Made by a program: the position numbers and the translations under genes. 64,000 nucleotides of DNA from Candidatus Saccharimonadota bacterium. GTDB lineage: Bacteria > Patescibacteriota > Saccharimonadia > Saccharimonadales > UBA4665. Shown in pieces: positions 7,668 to 16,182 of the stretch. Positions within the stretch are counted from its first letter, which is position 1, and every line of letters starts with the position of its first letter. The DNA lies in NCBI GenBank assembly GCA_029288485.1, contig JARIHC010000005.1:24067-88066 (forward strand), given 5' to 3'. A model generated the notes under the pieces. The model did no database searches. It was not told the origin of the DNA and saw only the letters and a program-made list of their open reading frames with translations.

Positions 7668-10141
7668 AAGTCAGTCTGAATGCGGTTAAGCAGTTTATAG
7701 ATTTTGAATTGCCGCCGGTGGACGAACTGGTTGAGAAGATTGGAGCGCAGCTGGGCGCAGTAGAAGAAGTTGTTAACCTGGGCGACAAGTATCAAGGAAT
7801 AGCTGTCGTTAAAGTCGTCAAAGTTGAAAAACACCCCGACGCTGATAAATTGCATGTTTGCCAAGTGGACGCAGGAAAGAGCGAGCTAGTGCAGGTGGTG
7901 TGCGGTGCGCCTAATGTGCGTGAAGGTATATTAGCCGCTTGGTTGCCGCCGGGCGCAGTTGTGCCAAGCACGTTTGGCAAAGACCCCTTCAAGCTGGAAG
8001 CCCGCGAAATTCGCGGCCAAATGAGCAGTGGCATGCTGGCCAGTTTGAAAGAGCTGGATTTAGGCGACGATCATAGCGGCATTTTAGAAATAGACAAAGA
8101 CGCTGCCCCCGGCGAGGATTTTGCCAAGTTATACAAACTAGACGATTACATTATTGATATAGAGAACAAGATGTTTACACATAGGCCGGATTGTTTCGGC
8201 GTTTTGGGCGTGGCCCGCGAAATAGCCGGTATATTGCATAAGCCGTTTGAGAGCCCGGACTGGTACACGCCTGCGCCTAAACTGCTTGGTGCCATGAACG
8301 AGACCTTAAGGTTTTCGGTCAAAAATGAATTGCCGGAGTTAACGCCTCGCTTCACGGCTGTTGCCTTAAGTGGCGTAAAAGTTGGACCAAGTCCGGTTTG
8401 GCTGCAGGTCGCGTTAACTAAATTTGGCCAAAAACCGGTTAACAATGTAGTCGACCTTACTAATTTTTATATGGTGGTTACGGGCCAGCCTCTGCATGCT
8501 TACGATTATGACAAGGTAAAGGCTCTCAGCGGCGGCGAGCCAGCTATAGTCATACGCCATCCCAAAAAAGGCGAGAAAATTAAACTACTAAATGGCAAAG
8601 AAATTGAACCGCGCGAAAAAGCCATTATGATTGCTACCGACAAGCAATTGATCGGTGTTGGCGGCGTAATGGGCGGCAGCGAGACTGAAGTAGATGAAAA
8701 AACCCAGAATATTATTATAGAATGTGCCAACTTTGACATGTATTCTATTCGCCGGACAAGCATGGAGAATGGTTTATTCACCGACGCCGTCACTCGTTTT
8801 ACAAAAGGCCAGAGCCCGTTGCAGTGCAAAACTGTTTCGGCCAAAGCGGTAGACGATATTCAAAAGTTAACTGGCGGTCAAGTAGCTAGCGAATTTATAG
8901 ACATACTCAGTTGCAACGAGATTAACGCAGCAAGCGATGGCTGGAACGATAAAGAAGTGAACGTAACGCCTCAGTTCATCAATGCTCGCCTCGGTTTAAA
9001 CTTATCAGCGGCTGAGATCATTAAGCTCTTGGAAAACGTTGAGTTTGGTCAGGATAATAGTGGTGACAACCTCAAATTCTACTCTCCGTTCTGGCGTACT
9101 GACATCGAAATTCCCGAAGATATAGTAGAGGAAGTTGGTCGATTATGCGGCTATGATCATCTACCGCTAGAGCTGCCGAAGCGCGATTTAACACCGGCTG
9201 CAAAAAACAGTTTGTTGCAAGCCAAAACGGAAATCCGAGACCAGCTAGCTAAAGCCGGCGCCAGCGAGGCTCTAACTTATAGCTTTGTCCATGGAGACCT
9301 GCTCGAAAAGACTGACCAGAATAAAGACAATGCCTTCCAAGTTGCCAATGCGCTTAGTCCGGACCTTCAGTATTACCGGCTTAGCTTAATGCCCAGCCTT
9401 TTAGATAAAGTTCACGCTAACATAAAAGCCGGCTACAACGAGTTCGCCTTGTTCGAGCTGGGCAAAGTCCACGTGGCTGCTCATACTGATAAAGAAGGCT
9501 TGCCGCGCGAAGATGAACTAACAGCGTTAGTCGTGGCCGCCGCCGATAAACTCCGAAAGTCGGGAACGGCTTACTACGAAGCTCGCAAGTATCTAACTCA
9601 CTTAGCACCTATAAAACTAACTTTTAAGCCAGTACCGAACGATATGCAAAAATTTGACATCGCTAAGCCTTACGACATTAACCGGACGGCTTTTGTTTAT
9701 GTTGGAGATGCATTCCTTGGGATTATAGGTGAGTTTAGAAGTGTTGTCCGAAGGGCTCTAAAGCTGCCTAAATACTCTGCCGGTTTTGAGCTGGATACAA
9801 CAGTTTTACAAACCGTTATGCAAAAAAGTAATTACGTGACTTTGCCGCGGTTTCCTAAGGTTTCGCAAGACATTACCCTAAAGGTCCTAGGCAGTCTGGC
9901 TTATCAAGATTTATTTGATTTTGTTTGGAGCGAGCTTAGCAGTGCACAGCCTAAAAACACGCTTCCTAGCTTGGGTCCGCGTGACATTTTCCAGCGTCCA
10001 GAGGACCAAGACCATAAGCAAATCACTTTCCATCTGGAGATCGCTAGCTATGATCGCACACTGACTGACGCTGAAGTCAATAAAATGTTGGATGTTGTAG
10101 CCGAAGCTGCGCACGAAAAATTTGGCGCTGAAAGGATCTAG
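7664..10141 (+). CDS. pheT: phenylalanine--tRNA ligase beta subunit
   Basis: 825 residues, the usual bacterial length. Domain order is as expected: an N-terminal tRNA-binding OB fold (VVKVEKHPDADKLHVCQVD near residue 50), the B3/B4 editing domain (residues about 210-380), B5, a catalytic-like core, and the C-terminal anticodon-binding FDX-ACB domain with RFPKVSQDITLKV. It pairs with PheS to recognise tRNA-Phe and to edit mischarged tyrosine. Its ATG overlaps the pheS stop. Confidence 0.97.
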   Translation: MKVSLNAVKQFIDFELPPVDELVEKIGAQLGAVEEVVNLGDKYQGIAVVKVVKVEKHPDADKLHVCQVDAGKSELVQVVCGAPNVREGILAAWLPPGAVVPSTFGKDPFKLEAREIRGQMSSGMLASLKELDLGDDHSGILEIDKDAAPGEDFAKLYKLDDYIIDIENKMFTHRPDCFGVLGVAREIAGILHKPFESPDWYTPAPKLLGAMNETLRFSVKNELPELTPRFTAVALSGVKVGPSPVWLQVALTKFGQKPVNNVVDLTNFYMVVTGQPLHAYDYDKVKALSGGEPAIVIRHPKKGEKIKLLNGKEIEPREKAIMIATDKQLIGVGGVMGGSETEVDEKTQNIIIECANFDMYSIRRTSMENGLFTDAVTRFTKGQSPLQCKTVSAKAVDDIQKLTGGQVASEFIDILSCNEINAASDGWNDKEVNVTPQFINARLGLNLSAAEIIKLLENVEFGQDNSGDNLKFYSPFWRTDIEIPEDIVEEVGRLCGYDHLPLELPKRDLTPAAKNSLLQAKTEIRDQLAKAGASEALTYSFVHGDLLEKTDQNKDNAFQVANALSPDLQYYRLSLMPSLLDKVHANIKAGYNEFALFELGKVHVAAHTDKEGLPREDELTALVVAAADKLRKSGTAYYEARKYLTHLAPIKLTFKPVPNDMQKFDIAKPYDINRTAFVYVGDAFLGIIGEFRSVVRRALKLPKYSAGFELDTTVLQTVMQKSNYVTLPRFPKVSQDITLKVLGSLAYQDLFDFVWSELSSAQPKNTLPSLGPRDIFQRPEDQDHKQITFHLEIASYDRTLTDAEVNKMLDVVAEAAHEKFGAERI

Positions 10142-10144
10142 GGC

Positions 10145-10615
10145 TTGACGGATCAATCCGCTCTCTATGATCGTCACACTGCCCGTGGTATTGTGGTGCA
10201 TAGCGGACAAATTCTGCTTATGGAGCGTTGGCGCCCCGGACTGCATTATTTTTCTATTCCGGGTGGTGGTATTGAGCCAGGTGAAACGCCGAAGCAGACT
10301 GTGGCGCGAGAAATATTGGAAGAGACATCAATCCGCGTGAAGGTTAAGCAGCAGGTTCTAGAGCTGCATGACCACAAGGCGCTACATAAGATATATCTTT
10401 GCGAGTACATGAGCGGCGAGCCAAAACTGCCGGCTGATGCACCCGAGGCCGCCCTGGGGCCAAATAATCGTTTTAAACCCGGCTGGGTGTCGCTAGATAA
10501 GCTTTCAGAACTACCATTTATTTATTGGCAGCCTTTACAGCAGCCGCTTGTAGACGGCTTAGCTAATGGCTTTAGTGAATCGGTCAAGATTGTCAGCCGC
10601 TCCGCCTCGCGTTAG
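10145..10615 (+). CDS. Nudix hydrolase
   Basis: 156 residues. The Nudix box is GGIEPGETPKQTV-AREILEETSI, which fits G-x5-E-x7-REU-x-EE-x-G-U except that the last Gly is Ser. The REx2EE residues that bind metal are all present. Nudix enzymes cleave nucleoside diphosphates linked to another moiety; the substrate here is unknown. The start is a TTG 3 nt after the pheT stop, because the domain begins within ten residues and no in-frame ATG is available. It probably shares the pheST transcript. Confidence 0.88.
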   Translation: MTDQSALYDRHTARGIVVHSGQILLMERWRPGLHYFSIPGGGIEPGETPKQTVAREILEETSIRVKVKQQVLELHDHKALHKIYLCEYMSGEPKLPADAPEAALGPNNRFKPGWVSLDKLSELPFIYWQPLQQPLVDGLANGFSESVKIVSRSASR

Positions 10616-10658
10616 AATATAACTAATGCACAAGACAAACCGGGAGGTTAATTAAATT

Positions 10659-11198
10659 ATGGCCACCAAAGGTCAGAGAATTTTCGCAGGCTTTTTCGCG
10701 GCTTTATTTTTAATAACGTCGTCAGCCTTAGCTATCACAGTTATTTTTACAGCAATTACTCAAAATAAAAAACCAGCCGACGATAAAACCAGTCAAACCC
10801 CGCCGCAAACTCTTAAGAATAAACTGCAGGGCACCCAATTGGCCGATTTTACACCTGTTGCTACGGTTGGCCAGCTGCAACAAACTGATCTGAAGTCTGG
10901 CACCGGAGCTACTGTTAAGCCTGGGGCGACAATCACGGCAGATTATACCGGCGCAGTGGCGAGCACGGGCACTATCTTTCAAAGCTCTAAAGACCTAGGT
11001 CAGCCTGCTACATTTTCGCTTAGCGAAGTTATTGCTGGCTGGTCGCAAGGTGTACCGGGCATGAAAGTTGGCGGTACCCGCCGACTGCTGATCCCGGCCG
11101 CATTAGCTTATGGCTCAAAACCTCCGCAAGGTTCGGGTATTCCAGTGAACGCCAATCTAGTCTTTGATGTCACTATTACGAAGATCGACAAACAGTAG
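10659..11198 (+). CDS. membrane-anchored FKBP-type peptidyl-prolyl isomerase
   Basis: 179 residues. A hydrophobic signal-anchor spans about residues 8-31, then a Lys/Gln/Pro-rich linker, then an FKBP domain at about 75-176. FKBP marks are ITADYTGAV, FSLSEVIAGWSQGVPGMKVGG, RRLLIPAALAYGS and NANLVFDVTI. It should catalyse proline isomerisation of secreted proteins outside the membrane. The ATG follows a strong Shine-Dalgarno sequence (GGGAGG), unlike many leaderless genes here. Confidence 0.93.
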   Translation: MATKGQRIFAGFFAALFLITSSALAITVIFTAITQNKKPADDKTSQTPPQTLKNKLQGTQLADFTPVATVGQLQQTDLKSGTGATVKPGATITADYTGAVASTGTIFQSSKDLGQPATFSLSEVIAGWSQGVPGMKVGGTRRLLIPAALAYGSKPPQGSGIPVNANLVFDVTITKIDKQ

Positions 11199-11219
11199 TA
11201 GAGTGGGGTAAAAAGCACA

Positions 11220-11260
11220 ATATATAGCGTCTTGATTTTCGCTTAAGCGCTATATATAAT
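11220..11260 (+). promoter_or_regulatory. strong promoter of grx-trxB inside a perfect inverted repeat
   Basis: A -35 TTGATT (11232-11237) and a perfect -10 TATAAT (11255-11260) are 17 bp apart. Ten-base arms ATATATAGCG (11220-11229) and CGCTATATAT (11248-11257) flank an 18-nt spacer and overlap both promoter elements. The repeat could be an operator; as a hairpin it lacks a following T-run. This is the first part of the 236-bp gap between FKBP and grx. Confidence 0.6.
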
Positions 11261-11266
11261 CTTATG

Positions 11267-11434
11267 CATAGTCAGATTCATTCTGCTAGCGCACCTCACC
11301 AGTGCAGACAAAAATTAATAAAATATTAGTTAAAAGTCGAAAAAGTGAGTAGGCCGTTTTCTCACGGGAAAGGAACGGTCCAGGTAGCTTGCTCTCTTGA
11401 CGGCAAAACAAAATATCCAACGGAGGGGATCAAC
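11267..11434 (+). other. structured 5' leader of the grx-trxB operon
   Basis: The predicted transcript start near 11267 leaves about 168 nt before grx, long for this genome. The leader has several possible stems, such as GTGAG/CTCAC (11345-11365) and an alternative GGCCGTT/AACGGTC pairing that would exclude it. It ends in a strong Shine-Dalgarno sequence GGAGGGG. I do not match it to a known riboswitch. Confidence 0.35.
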
Positions 11435-11683
11435 ATGGTTAAAAATATTACTGTCTTCACGAGCAATACGTGTGCTTATTGTCAGATGGTTAAAAAGTAT
11501 CTTGGCGCCAAAGGCATGACATACGAAGAGGTAAATATTGATGAGCATCCCCATCGCCAAGCTGAAGCGATGAAAATGAGCGGTGCAACTACTGTGCCTG
11601 TAACGGTAGTCACTAAGGGTGACGACAGCAAAGAAGTTGTAGTAGGTTACAACCTGGCAAAATTAGCGCCGGCATTGGTCTAG
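11435..11683 (+). CDS. glutaredoxin-like protein
   Basis: 82 residues with a thioredoxin fold. The redox motif CAYC lies at residues 13-16 and the cis-proline segment TVPVTVV follows at about residue 51. The ATG at 11435 follows GGAGGGG by 6 nt; a longer in-frame GTG at 11345 would add 30 residues that do not belong to the family. Its gene is 24 nt ahead of trxB, which suggests that thioredoxin reductase, rather than glutathione, recycles it. NrdH-type proteins behave in this way, but no ribonucleotide reductase gene is near. Confidence 0.9.
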   Translation: MVKNITVFTSNTCAYCQMVKKYLGAKGMTYEEVNIDEHPHRQAEAMKMSGATTVPVTVVTKGDDSKEVVVGYNLAKLAPALV

Positions 11684-11707
11684 AGTTTCACTGATACCAA
11701 GGAGTTT

Positions 11708-12670
11708 ATGGGCGACAGCAAAAGTATTCCTGAACATGATGTAATTATAGTCGGTGCCGGCCCGGCCGCGCTGACAGCTGCTATTTATACGACCAGGGAA
11801 GATATAGAAACACTGTTATTCGAGCGTGGCGTTGTTGGTGGACTGGCGGCCGTTACGGACAAAATAGACAACTACCCTGGTTTCCCGAACGGCGTGGAGG
11901 GCTTAAAGCTAGCTGGGGAACTGCAAAAGCAAGCCGAACGCTTTGGCGCTAAAATTGAACTAGGAGAAGTTAGCGCCATAGAAGACCAGAACGAATGGAA
12001 GCTGCTTAAAACCACAGATGGCGATAAAAAGGCCCGCGCCGTATTAATTGCTACTGGCTCGGATTATAAAAAGATTGGCGTACCTGGCGAAGAAGAGTTT
12101 TACGCCCGCGGCGTCCACTATTGCGCTACCTGCGACGGAGCTTTTTATCGGGATAAGCGGCTGGTGGTAGTTGGTGGCGGCAACTCAGCTTTTCAAGAAG
12201 CTATATTTCTAACCAGATTCGCGTCGCATATTGATTTATTGGTACGCTCGACCGTCAAAGCCAGCGATGTATTAGAAGACGAGATGCAAAAGTTCGTCAA
12301 AGAAGGCAAGGTGACAATTCACTTGGGTACAGCGACAGACGAAGTAGTTGGCGAAGAGGGCAAAGGCGTGACAAAGGTTATGGGCACTCAAGATGGTAAA
12401 AAAGTTGAGTTCCTGGCTGACGGTGTTTTTGTTTTTGTAGGTCTTAAACCTAATTCGCAGTTTGTGGCAGAGTCCAAGATCGAACTAGACGACATAGGTT
12501 TTATAAAAACTAATCCGGACTTAGAAACTGCTATCCCGGGTGTATTTGCGGCCGGCGATATCCGTTCTGGTGCTACCATGCAAATTGCTTCGGCAGCAGG
12601 CGAAGGCGCTACCGCAGCGCTCAAAATACGCGAGTACCTAGAAGGCCGGCCTCATCCTGTCCAAAATTAA
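11708..12670 (+). CDS. trxB: thioredoxin reductase
   Basis: 320 residues, typical for low-molecular-weight bacterial enzymes. It has the FAD motif GAGPAA near residue 17, the disulfide CATC in HYCATCDGAF near residue 140, the NADPH motif VVGGGNSAFQEA, and the C-terminal FAD block GVFAAGDIRSG followed by QIASAAGEGATAA. It passes electrons from NADPH to a thioredoxin or to the glutaredoxin encoded just upstream. The AAGGAG Shine-Dalgarno sequence supports ATG 11708. It abuts the convergent flavin reductase gene with no spacer. Confidence 0.96.
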   Translation: MGDSKSIPEHDVIIVGAGPAALTAAIYTTREDIETLLFERGVVGGLAAVTDKIDNYPGFPNGVEGLKLAGELQKQAERFGAKIELGEVSAIEDQNEWKLLKTTDGDKKARAVLIATGSDYKKIGVPGEEEFYARGVHYCATCDGAFYRDKRLVVVGGGNSAFQEAIFLTRFASHIDLLVRSTVKASDVLEDEMQKFVKEGKVTIHLGTATDEVVGEEGKGVTKVMGTQDGKKVEFLADGVFVFVGLKPNSQFVAESKIELDDIGFIKTNPDLETAIPGVFAAGDIRSGATMQIASAAGEGATAALKIREYLEGRPHPVQN

Positions 12671-13378
12671 TTAAATAGCGTCGTAATTCGGGAATTCGTC
12701 GGTGACAATTTGTTGTTTACTGAGGCCGGCCTTATGAAGGTCTTTTGCTAAAGCTTGGACCATAAGTTCGGGGCCGGAGACGTAAACCAGCGTATCTTCA
12801 GACGGTTTGTCGACGCCTAATATGAGTTCGGCGCTCAAGCGGCCGCGTTCGCCGCCCCAAGCATCCGATGGTTCGCCGACTACGATAGTAGGTTCTATGC
12901 CAGCAGCATGGAATGTTTCTTGAAAAACAATTTCTTCTTCATTGCGCACACCGTAAATCATTTTTATAGGCCGTTCTTCTACCGTATCGGCTAGCCACTT
13001 TAATATACTGTGAAAGGGTGTAACGCCAATACCACCGGCTACAAATATTAAAGGTGTTTGGATAAGCTTTGGCAGCACGAAGTCTCCCATTGGATCGGCA
13101 GCATCCAACTCAGTCCCCGGCTTTAGATTAAAAAGTGCGCGCTTGAAAGAGCTTGACTTGGTGTCGCCGGCGTATTTAGTCGTAATACTCAGTAGTTCGT
13201 CTTCTGGAGATGAAGACAGAGTGAACCAACGTTTATCGCCGCGGCTGTCAGGATGCGGATGGGGAACCTGCAGCTCAGTATATTGTCCGGCGGTGTAATG
13301 GACCGGACGTTCGGGCTTAAAATAAAATGTCCGGATATTTTCGGCTTCCGGTTCAGAACGCATAAAAGTTACTTGCAT
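12671..13378 (-). CDS. ferredoxin-NADP reductase-family flavoprotein
   Basis: 235 residues, composed only of the two-domain FNR module. The FAD block RWFTLSSSP is at residues about 66-74, the NAD(P) block FVAGGIGVTPF follows near residue 125, and the end carries YVSGPELMVQAL and IVTDEFPNY. It has no [2Fe-2S] domain, so it must pass electrons to or from a separate partner. A -10 TATACT ends 6 nt before the ATG, so the mRNA is likely leaderless. Confidence 0.88.
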   Translation of the reverse strand: MQVTFMRSEPEAENIRTFYFKPERPVHYTAGQYTELQVPHPHPDSRGDKRWFTLSSSPEDELLSITTKYAGDTKSSSFKRALFNLKPGTELDAADPMGDFVLPKLIQTPLIFVAGGIGVTPFHSILKWLADTVEERPIKMIYGVRNEEEIVFQETFHAAGIEPTIVVGEPSDAWGGERGRLSAELILGVDKPSEDTLVYVSGPELMVQALAKDLHKAGLSKQQIVTDEFPNYDAI

Positions 13379-13384
13379 AAGTAT

Positions 13385-13390
13385 AGTATA
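13385..13390 (-). promoter_or_regulatory. -10 element for the flavin reductase gene
   Basis: TATACT on the minus strand ends 6 nt before the ATG at 13378. Confidence 0.55.
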
Positions 13391-13392
13391 GC

Positions 13393-14061
13393 TTATTTTT
13401 TGAAACGGTCAGGATAATCTGTGATAGCACCGCTAAGACCCCATTTGGCCCAGCGGCGGGCTTTTGCAGGATTGTTTAGAGTATAGGCATAAAGTTGATA
13501 CTCGCTGTTTTTAAAACCACGTATAAAACCCCACCACAACCATAGCTGGTTCATGGCTATTTCTTTAGCCCCTAGCTCCTTGGCTCGACGGTGCGCTCGC
13601 ACACCACTCCAGCGCTCAATGATTATTAACGGTGTATCGGGCATAATTTTACGGAGTTCGCGCAGCGTAGCTTGGCTCTTTGATGCTAAACGCAAGCCAT
13701 CAGCCAAATAGGTATCGCCAATGTAGCTTTTTAAAACTTTAGCTATGGGTTTTACAGGCTCGTTTTGCTTAACCTCTATATAAGGCACAGCTTGACCGTT
13801 AATCTGGTCTAGGGCTTGGCTTAGCTTGGCGATGTCTGGGAAGTGAGTCTTCAGGTCTTCGTATGAGTAATTGCTGATCTTTAATTTTTTACCGTCTGCG
13901 CCGGTCATTTTAGAGTCGTGATGCAAGATTGGAATGTCGTCTTTAGTGACCCGTAAGTCAAACTCCACCATGTCTACTTTACAGCCGAGGCCTTTACTCA
14001 AGCTGGCTAGGGTGTTTTCCGGAGCTAGGCCGCGCGCGCCGCGGTGGCCGATTATTTTCAT
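13393..14061 (-). CDS. glycerophosphodiester phosphodiesterase
   Basis: 222 residues of GDPD TIM-barrel fold. Catalytic and metal residues are visible in IGHRGARGLAPENT at the start, EFDLRVTKDD and ILHHDSKM. It hydrolyses glycerophosphodiesters to glycerol-3-phosphate and an alcohol, and has no signal peptide. The ATG at 14061 is chosen because the fold begins at once and a -10 TACACT ends 6 nt before it; an upstream in-frame start at 14094 would overlap the promoter. It sits 14 nt downstream of the flavin reductase start on the same strand. Confidence 0.9.
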   Translation of the reverse strand: MKIIGHRGARGLAPENTLASLSKGLGCKVDMVEFDLRVTKDDIPILHHDSKMTGADGKKLKISNYSYEDLKTHFPDIAKLSQALDQINGQAVPYIEVKQNEPVKPIAKVLKSYIGDTYLADGLRLASKSQATLRELRKIMPDTPLIIIERWSGVRAHRRAKELGAKEIAMNQLWLWWGFIRGFKNSEYQLYAYTLNNPAKARRWAKWGLSGAITDYPDRFKK

Positions 14062-14067
14062 AAGGAT

Positions 14068-14077
14068 AGTGTACAAT
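14068..14077. promoter_or_regulatory. overlapping divergent -10 elements of gdpD and ppa
   Basis: The minus-strand TACACT (14068-14073, 6 nt before the phosphodiesterase ATG) and the plus-strand TACAAT (14072-14077, 29 nt before the ppa ATG) share bases 14072-14073. RNA polymerase cannot occupy both at once. Confidence 0.45.
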
Positions 14078-14106
14078 ATTCTTGAAGTAAGCAAGGAATA
14101 TCAACA

Positions 14107-14637
14107 ATGGCCGATTTTAACCAAGTTCTGACACCGGGCGACTATAAAGAAGGCATAGTACATACTGTAGTCGAGATTCCCCAGGGTAGTATTTTAAAGA
14201 TTGAATGGGACCGGAAGCGCGCCTGTTTCATGCTAGACCGGGTCGAGCCGGGAATTTATGCTAAACCAATCAATTACGGTTTTATTCCGCAAACACTGGA
14301 TGAAGACGGCGATGAGCTGGATACTCTGGTAGTTTGTGCCGAGCCAATTCCAACCGGCGTCTGGCTAGAGGCAAAAATTATCGGTGTAATGAACTTTGAA
14401 GATGATGGCGAAATGGACCACAAAATTGTGGTTGTGCCGGCTGATGACCGCAATACTGGCGATAGCATAAAGCACTTGCGCGATTTAGGCGGACGCTGGC
14501 AGCAGCAAATCGCTGAACATTTCGCTCACTATAAAGATCTTAAAAAACCTGGGACTACTAAAGTTCTTGGGTGGGGTGACATAGATGACGCTAAGAAAAT
14601 TATCGCTGAATCTATTGATCGGTATCAAAAACAGTAA
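14107..14637 (+). CDS. ppa: inorganic pyrophosphatase (family I)
   Basis: 176 residues. The family I signature DEDGDELDTLV with its Mg-binding aspartates lies at residues about 64-74, preceded by YGFIPQTL and followed by VVVPADDRN and a C-terminal KKIIAESI. It hydrolyses pyrophosphate and so drives biosynthetic reactions such as the tRNA charging encoded nearby. A weak Shine-Dalgarno sequence (AAGGA) precedes ATG 14107. Confidence 0.96.
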   Translation: MADFNQVLTPGDYKEGIVHTVVEIPQGSILKIEWDRKRACFMLDRVEPGIYAKPINYGFIPQTLDEDGDELDTLVVCAEPIPTGVWLEAKIIGVMNFEDDGEMDHKIVVVPADDRNTGDSIKHLRDLGGRWQQQIAEHFAHYKDLKKPGTTKVLGWGDIDDAKKIIAESIDRYQKQ

Positions 14638-14647
14638 CTGTCGGGGT

Positions 14648-14675
14648 TTCACAATATAAACATAAGCGTTAAAAT
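14648..14675 (+). promoter_or_regulatory. promoter of the gap-rpiB-rpe-tkt operon
   Basis: TTCACA (14648-14653) and TAAAAT (14670-14675) are 16 bp apart. The leader of about 20 nt carries AGGAG before the gap ATG. Confidence 0.5.
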
Positions 14676-14702
14676 AAACATAACATAGGAGAAAACAGTT
14701 AT

Positions 14703-15728
14703 ATGAAAACTAGGGTGGCAATAAACGGCTTTGGTAGAATAGGGCGCAACGCTTTTAAAGTGGCTTTTGAACGCGATGATCTGGAAATTGTCGCCATAAA
14801 TGACTTAACCGATACCAAGACACTGGCCCATCTTCTCAAGCATGACAGTAATTACGGCACATACCATCATGAAGTCGGCCATGACGAAAAAGGCATAAAA
14901 GTTAATGGAAAGCACATCGCTGTTTTGGCAGAAAAAGACCCGGCCACTTTGCCATGGAAAGCGCACAAGGTGGATATAGTTATTGAGTCCACCGGTTTTT
15001 TTGTAAAGCCGGAACTAGCTAAGGCTCATATTAAAGCCGGCGCCAAAAAAGTAGTTTTAAGTGCACCGTCGAAGGGCGATCACGCGGAAGATGCGGCTAC
15101 CATTGTACTAGGTGTCAACGAAGACCAACTTGAGTCAGCTGGCGAGATCATTAGCAATGCCTCATGTACCACGAACTGTATTACTCCGGTTGCGGCTGTT
15201 ATTGAAAGTAACTTTGGCATCGAAAAGGCCATGATGACTACCACGCATAGCTATACGGCCAGCCAACGTTTGCAGGACGCACCGGCCAAAGATCTGCGCG
15301 AAGCTAGAAACGCTGCCGAAAATATAGTGCCGACCACTACCGGCGCTTCTATTGCTGCCGCCCGCGCTCTGCCGGCTTTGAAAGATATATTTGGCGGTAT
15401 GTCGATCCGCGTTCCAACACCAGTAGTATCACTTAGCGACTTCGTCATTATTACTAAGCGGAACGTTACAGTTGAAGAAGTTAATAAAGCCTTCAAAGAC
15501 GCTGCAAAAGAGCCGTTTTACCAGGGTATCTTGGATGTAACAGAGGAAGAGTTAGTGAGTAGCGACTTTATTGGCAACAGTCATTCGTGCATAATTGACC
15601 TCAATCTCACAGCTGTCATTGGCGGCAATATGCTCAAAGTTGTAGCCTGGTACGATAACGAATGGGGATATTCTAACCGGCTGGTCGAAGTTGTAGCCGA
15701 TACTGGCCGACTGCTGCATAAAAAATAG
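14703..15728 (+). CDS. gap: glyceraldehyde-3-phosphate dehydrogenase
   Basis: 341 residues. The NAD-binding start VAINGFGRIGRNAFK and the catalytic block SNASCTTNC, with Cys at about residue 155, are intact, as is the C-terminal WYDNEWGYSNR. It converts glyceraldehyde-3-phosphate to 1,3-bisphosphoglycerate. First gene of a five-gene run (gap, rpiB, rpe and two transketolase genes) with spacings of 1-6 nt or overlaps, so they are almost certainly one operon. A TAGGAG site supports the start. Confidence 0.97.
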   Translation: MKTRVAINGFGRIGRNAFKVAFERDDLEIVAINDLTDTKTLAHLLKHDSNYGTYHHEVGHDEKGIKVNGKHIAVLAEKDPATLPWKAHKVDIVIESTGFFVKPELAKAHIKAGAKKVVLSAPSKGDHAEDAATIVLGVNEDQLESAGEIISNASCTTNCITPVAAVIESNFGIEKAMMTTTHSYTASQRLQDAPAKDLREARNAAENIVPTTTGASIAAARALPALKDIFGGMSIRVPTPVVSLSDFVIITKRNVTVEEVNKAFKDAAKEPFYQGILDVTEEELVSSDFIGNSHSCIIDLNLTAVIGGNMLKVVAWYDNEWGYSNRLVEVVADTGRLLHKK

Positions 15729-15731
15729 CTT

Positions 15732-16181
15732 ATGAAAGTTTACCTAGGTGCTGATCATAACGGTTTCGAATACAAGAACGATTTAGCTAAAGCGCTCCGG
15801 CAGGCTGGACATGAGGTTATAGATGAAGGCGATGAAGCGCTCGACCCAAACGACGACTACCCGCAGTTCGCCGGCAAAGTTGCCAGCGCCCTTTTAGCTG
15901 CCAATGACCCGGAAGCCCGCGGCATACTAGTCTGCGGCAGTGGGCAGGGTATGTGCATTGCTGCTAACCGCTTTAAAGGCATCCGAGCTGCGCTTTGCTG
16001 GAACCAAGCCGAAGCCCGCGCTGCGCGCAATGACGACGACTGCAATGTTCTGTGTCTATCTTCCCGCTACACTTCGCTAGACGAAGCAGGTTCTATCATG
16101 GCTACTTTCTTGTCTACGCCTTTTGCCGCTGCGCCGCGCTTTACTCGGCGGATAGAGCAACTTGACGATCTAAGCTCCTGA
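15732..16181 (+). CDS. rpiB: ribose-5-phosphate isomerase B
   Basis: 149 residues. RpiB blocks are YLGADHNGFEYK at the N-terminus and VCGSGQGMCIAANRFKGIRAALC around residues 70-90, including the catalytic-base Cys position. It interconverts ribose-5-phosphate and ribulose-5-phosphate. It starts 3 nt after the gap stop and belongs to the same operon. Confidence 0.94.
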   Translation: MKVYLGADHNGFEYKNDLAKALRQAGHEVIDEGDEALDPNDDYPQFAGKVASALLAANDPEARGILVCGSGQGMCIAANRFKGIRAALCWNQAEARAARNDDDCNVLCLSSRYTSLDEAGSIMATFLSTPFAAAPRFTRRIEQLDDLSS

Positions 16182-16182
16182 T

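Noticed and set aside
11220..11257. The inverted repeat after the FKBP gene as a terminator
   Set aside because: The arms are AT-rich at their bases, the loop is 18 nt, no T-run follows, and a consensus promoter overlaps it; an operator or promoter role fits better.
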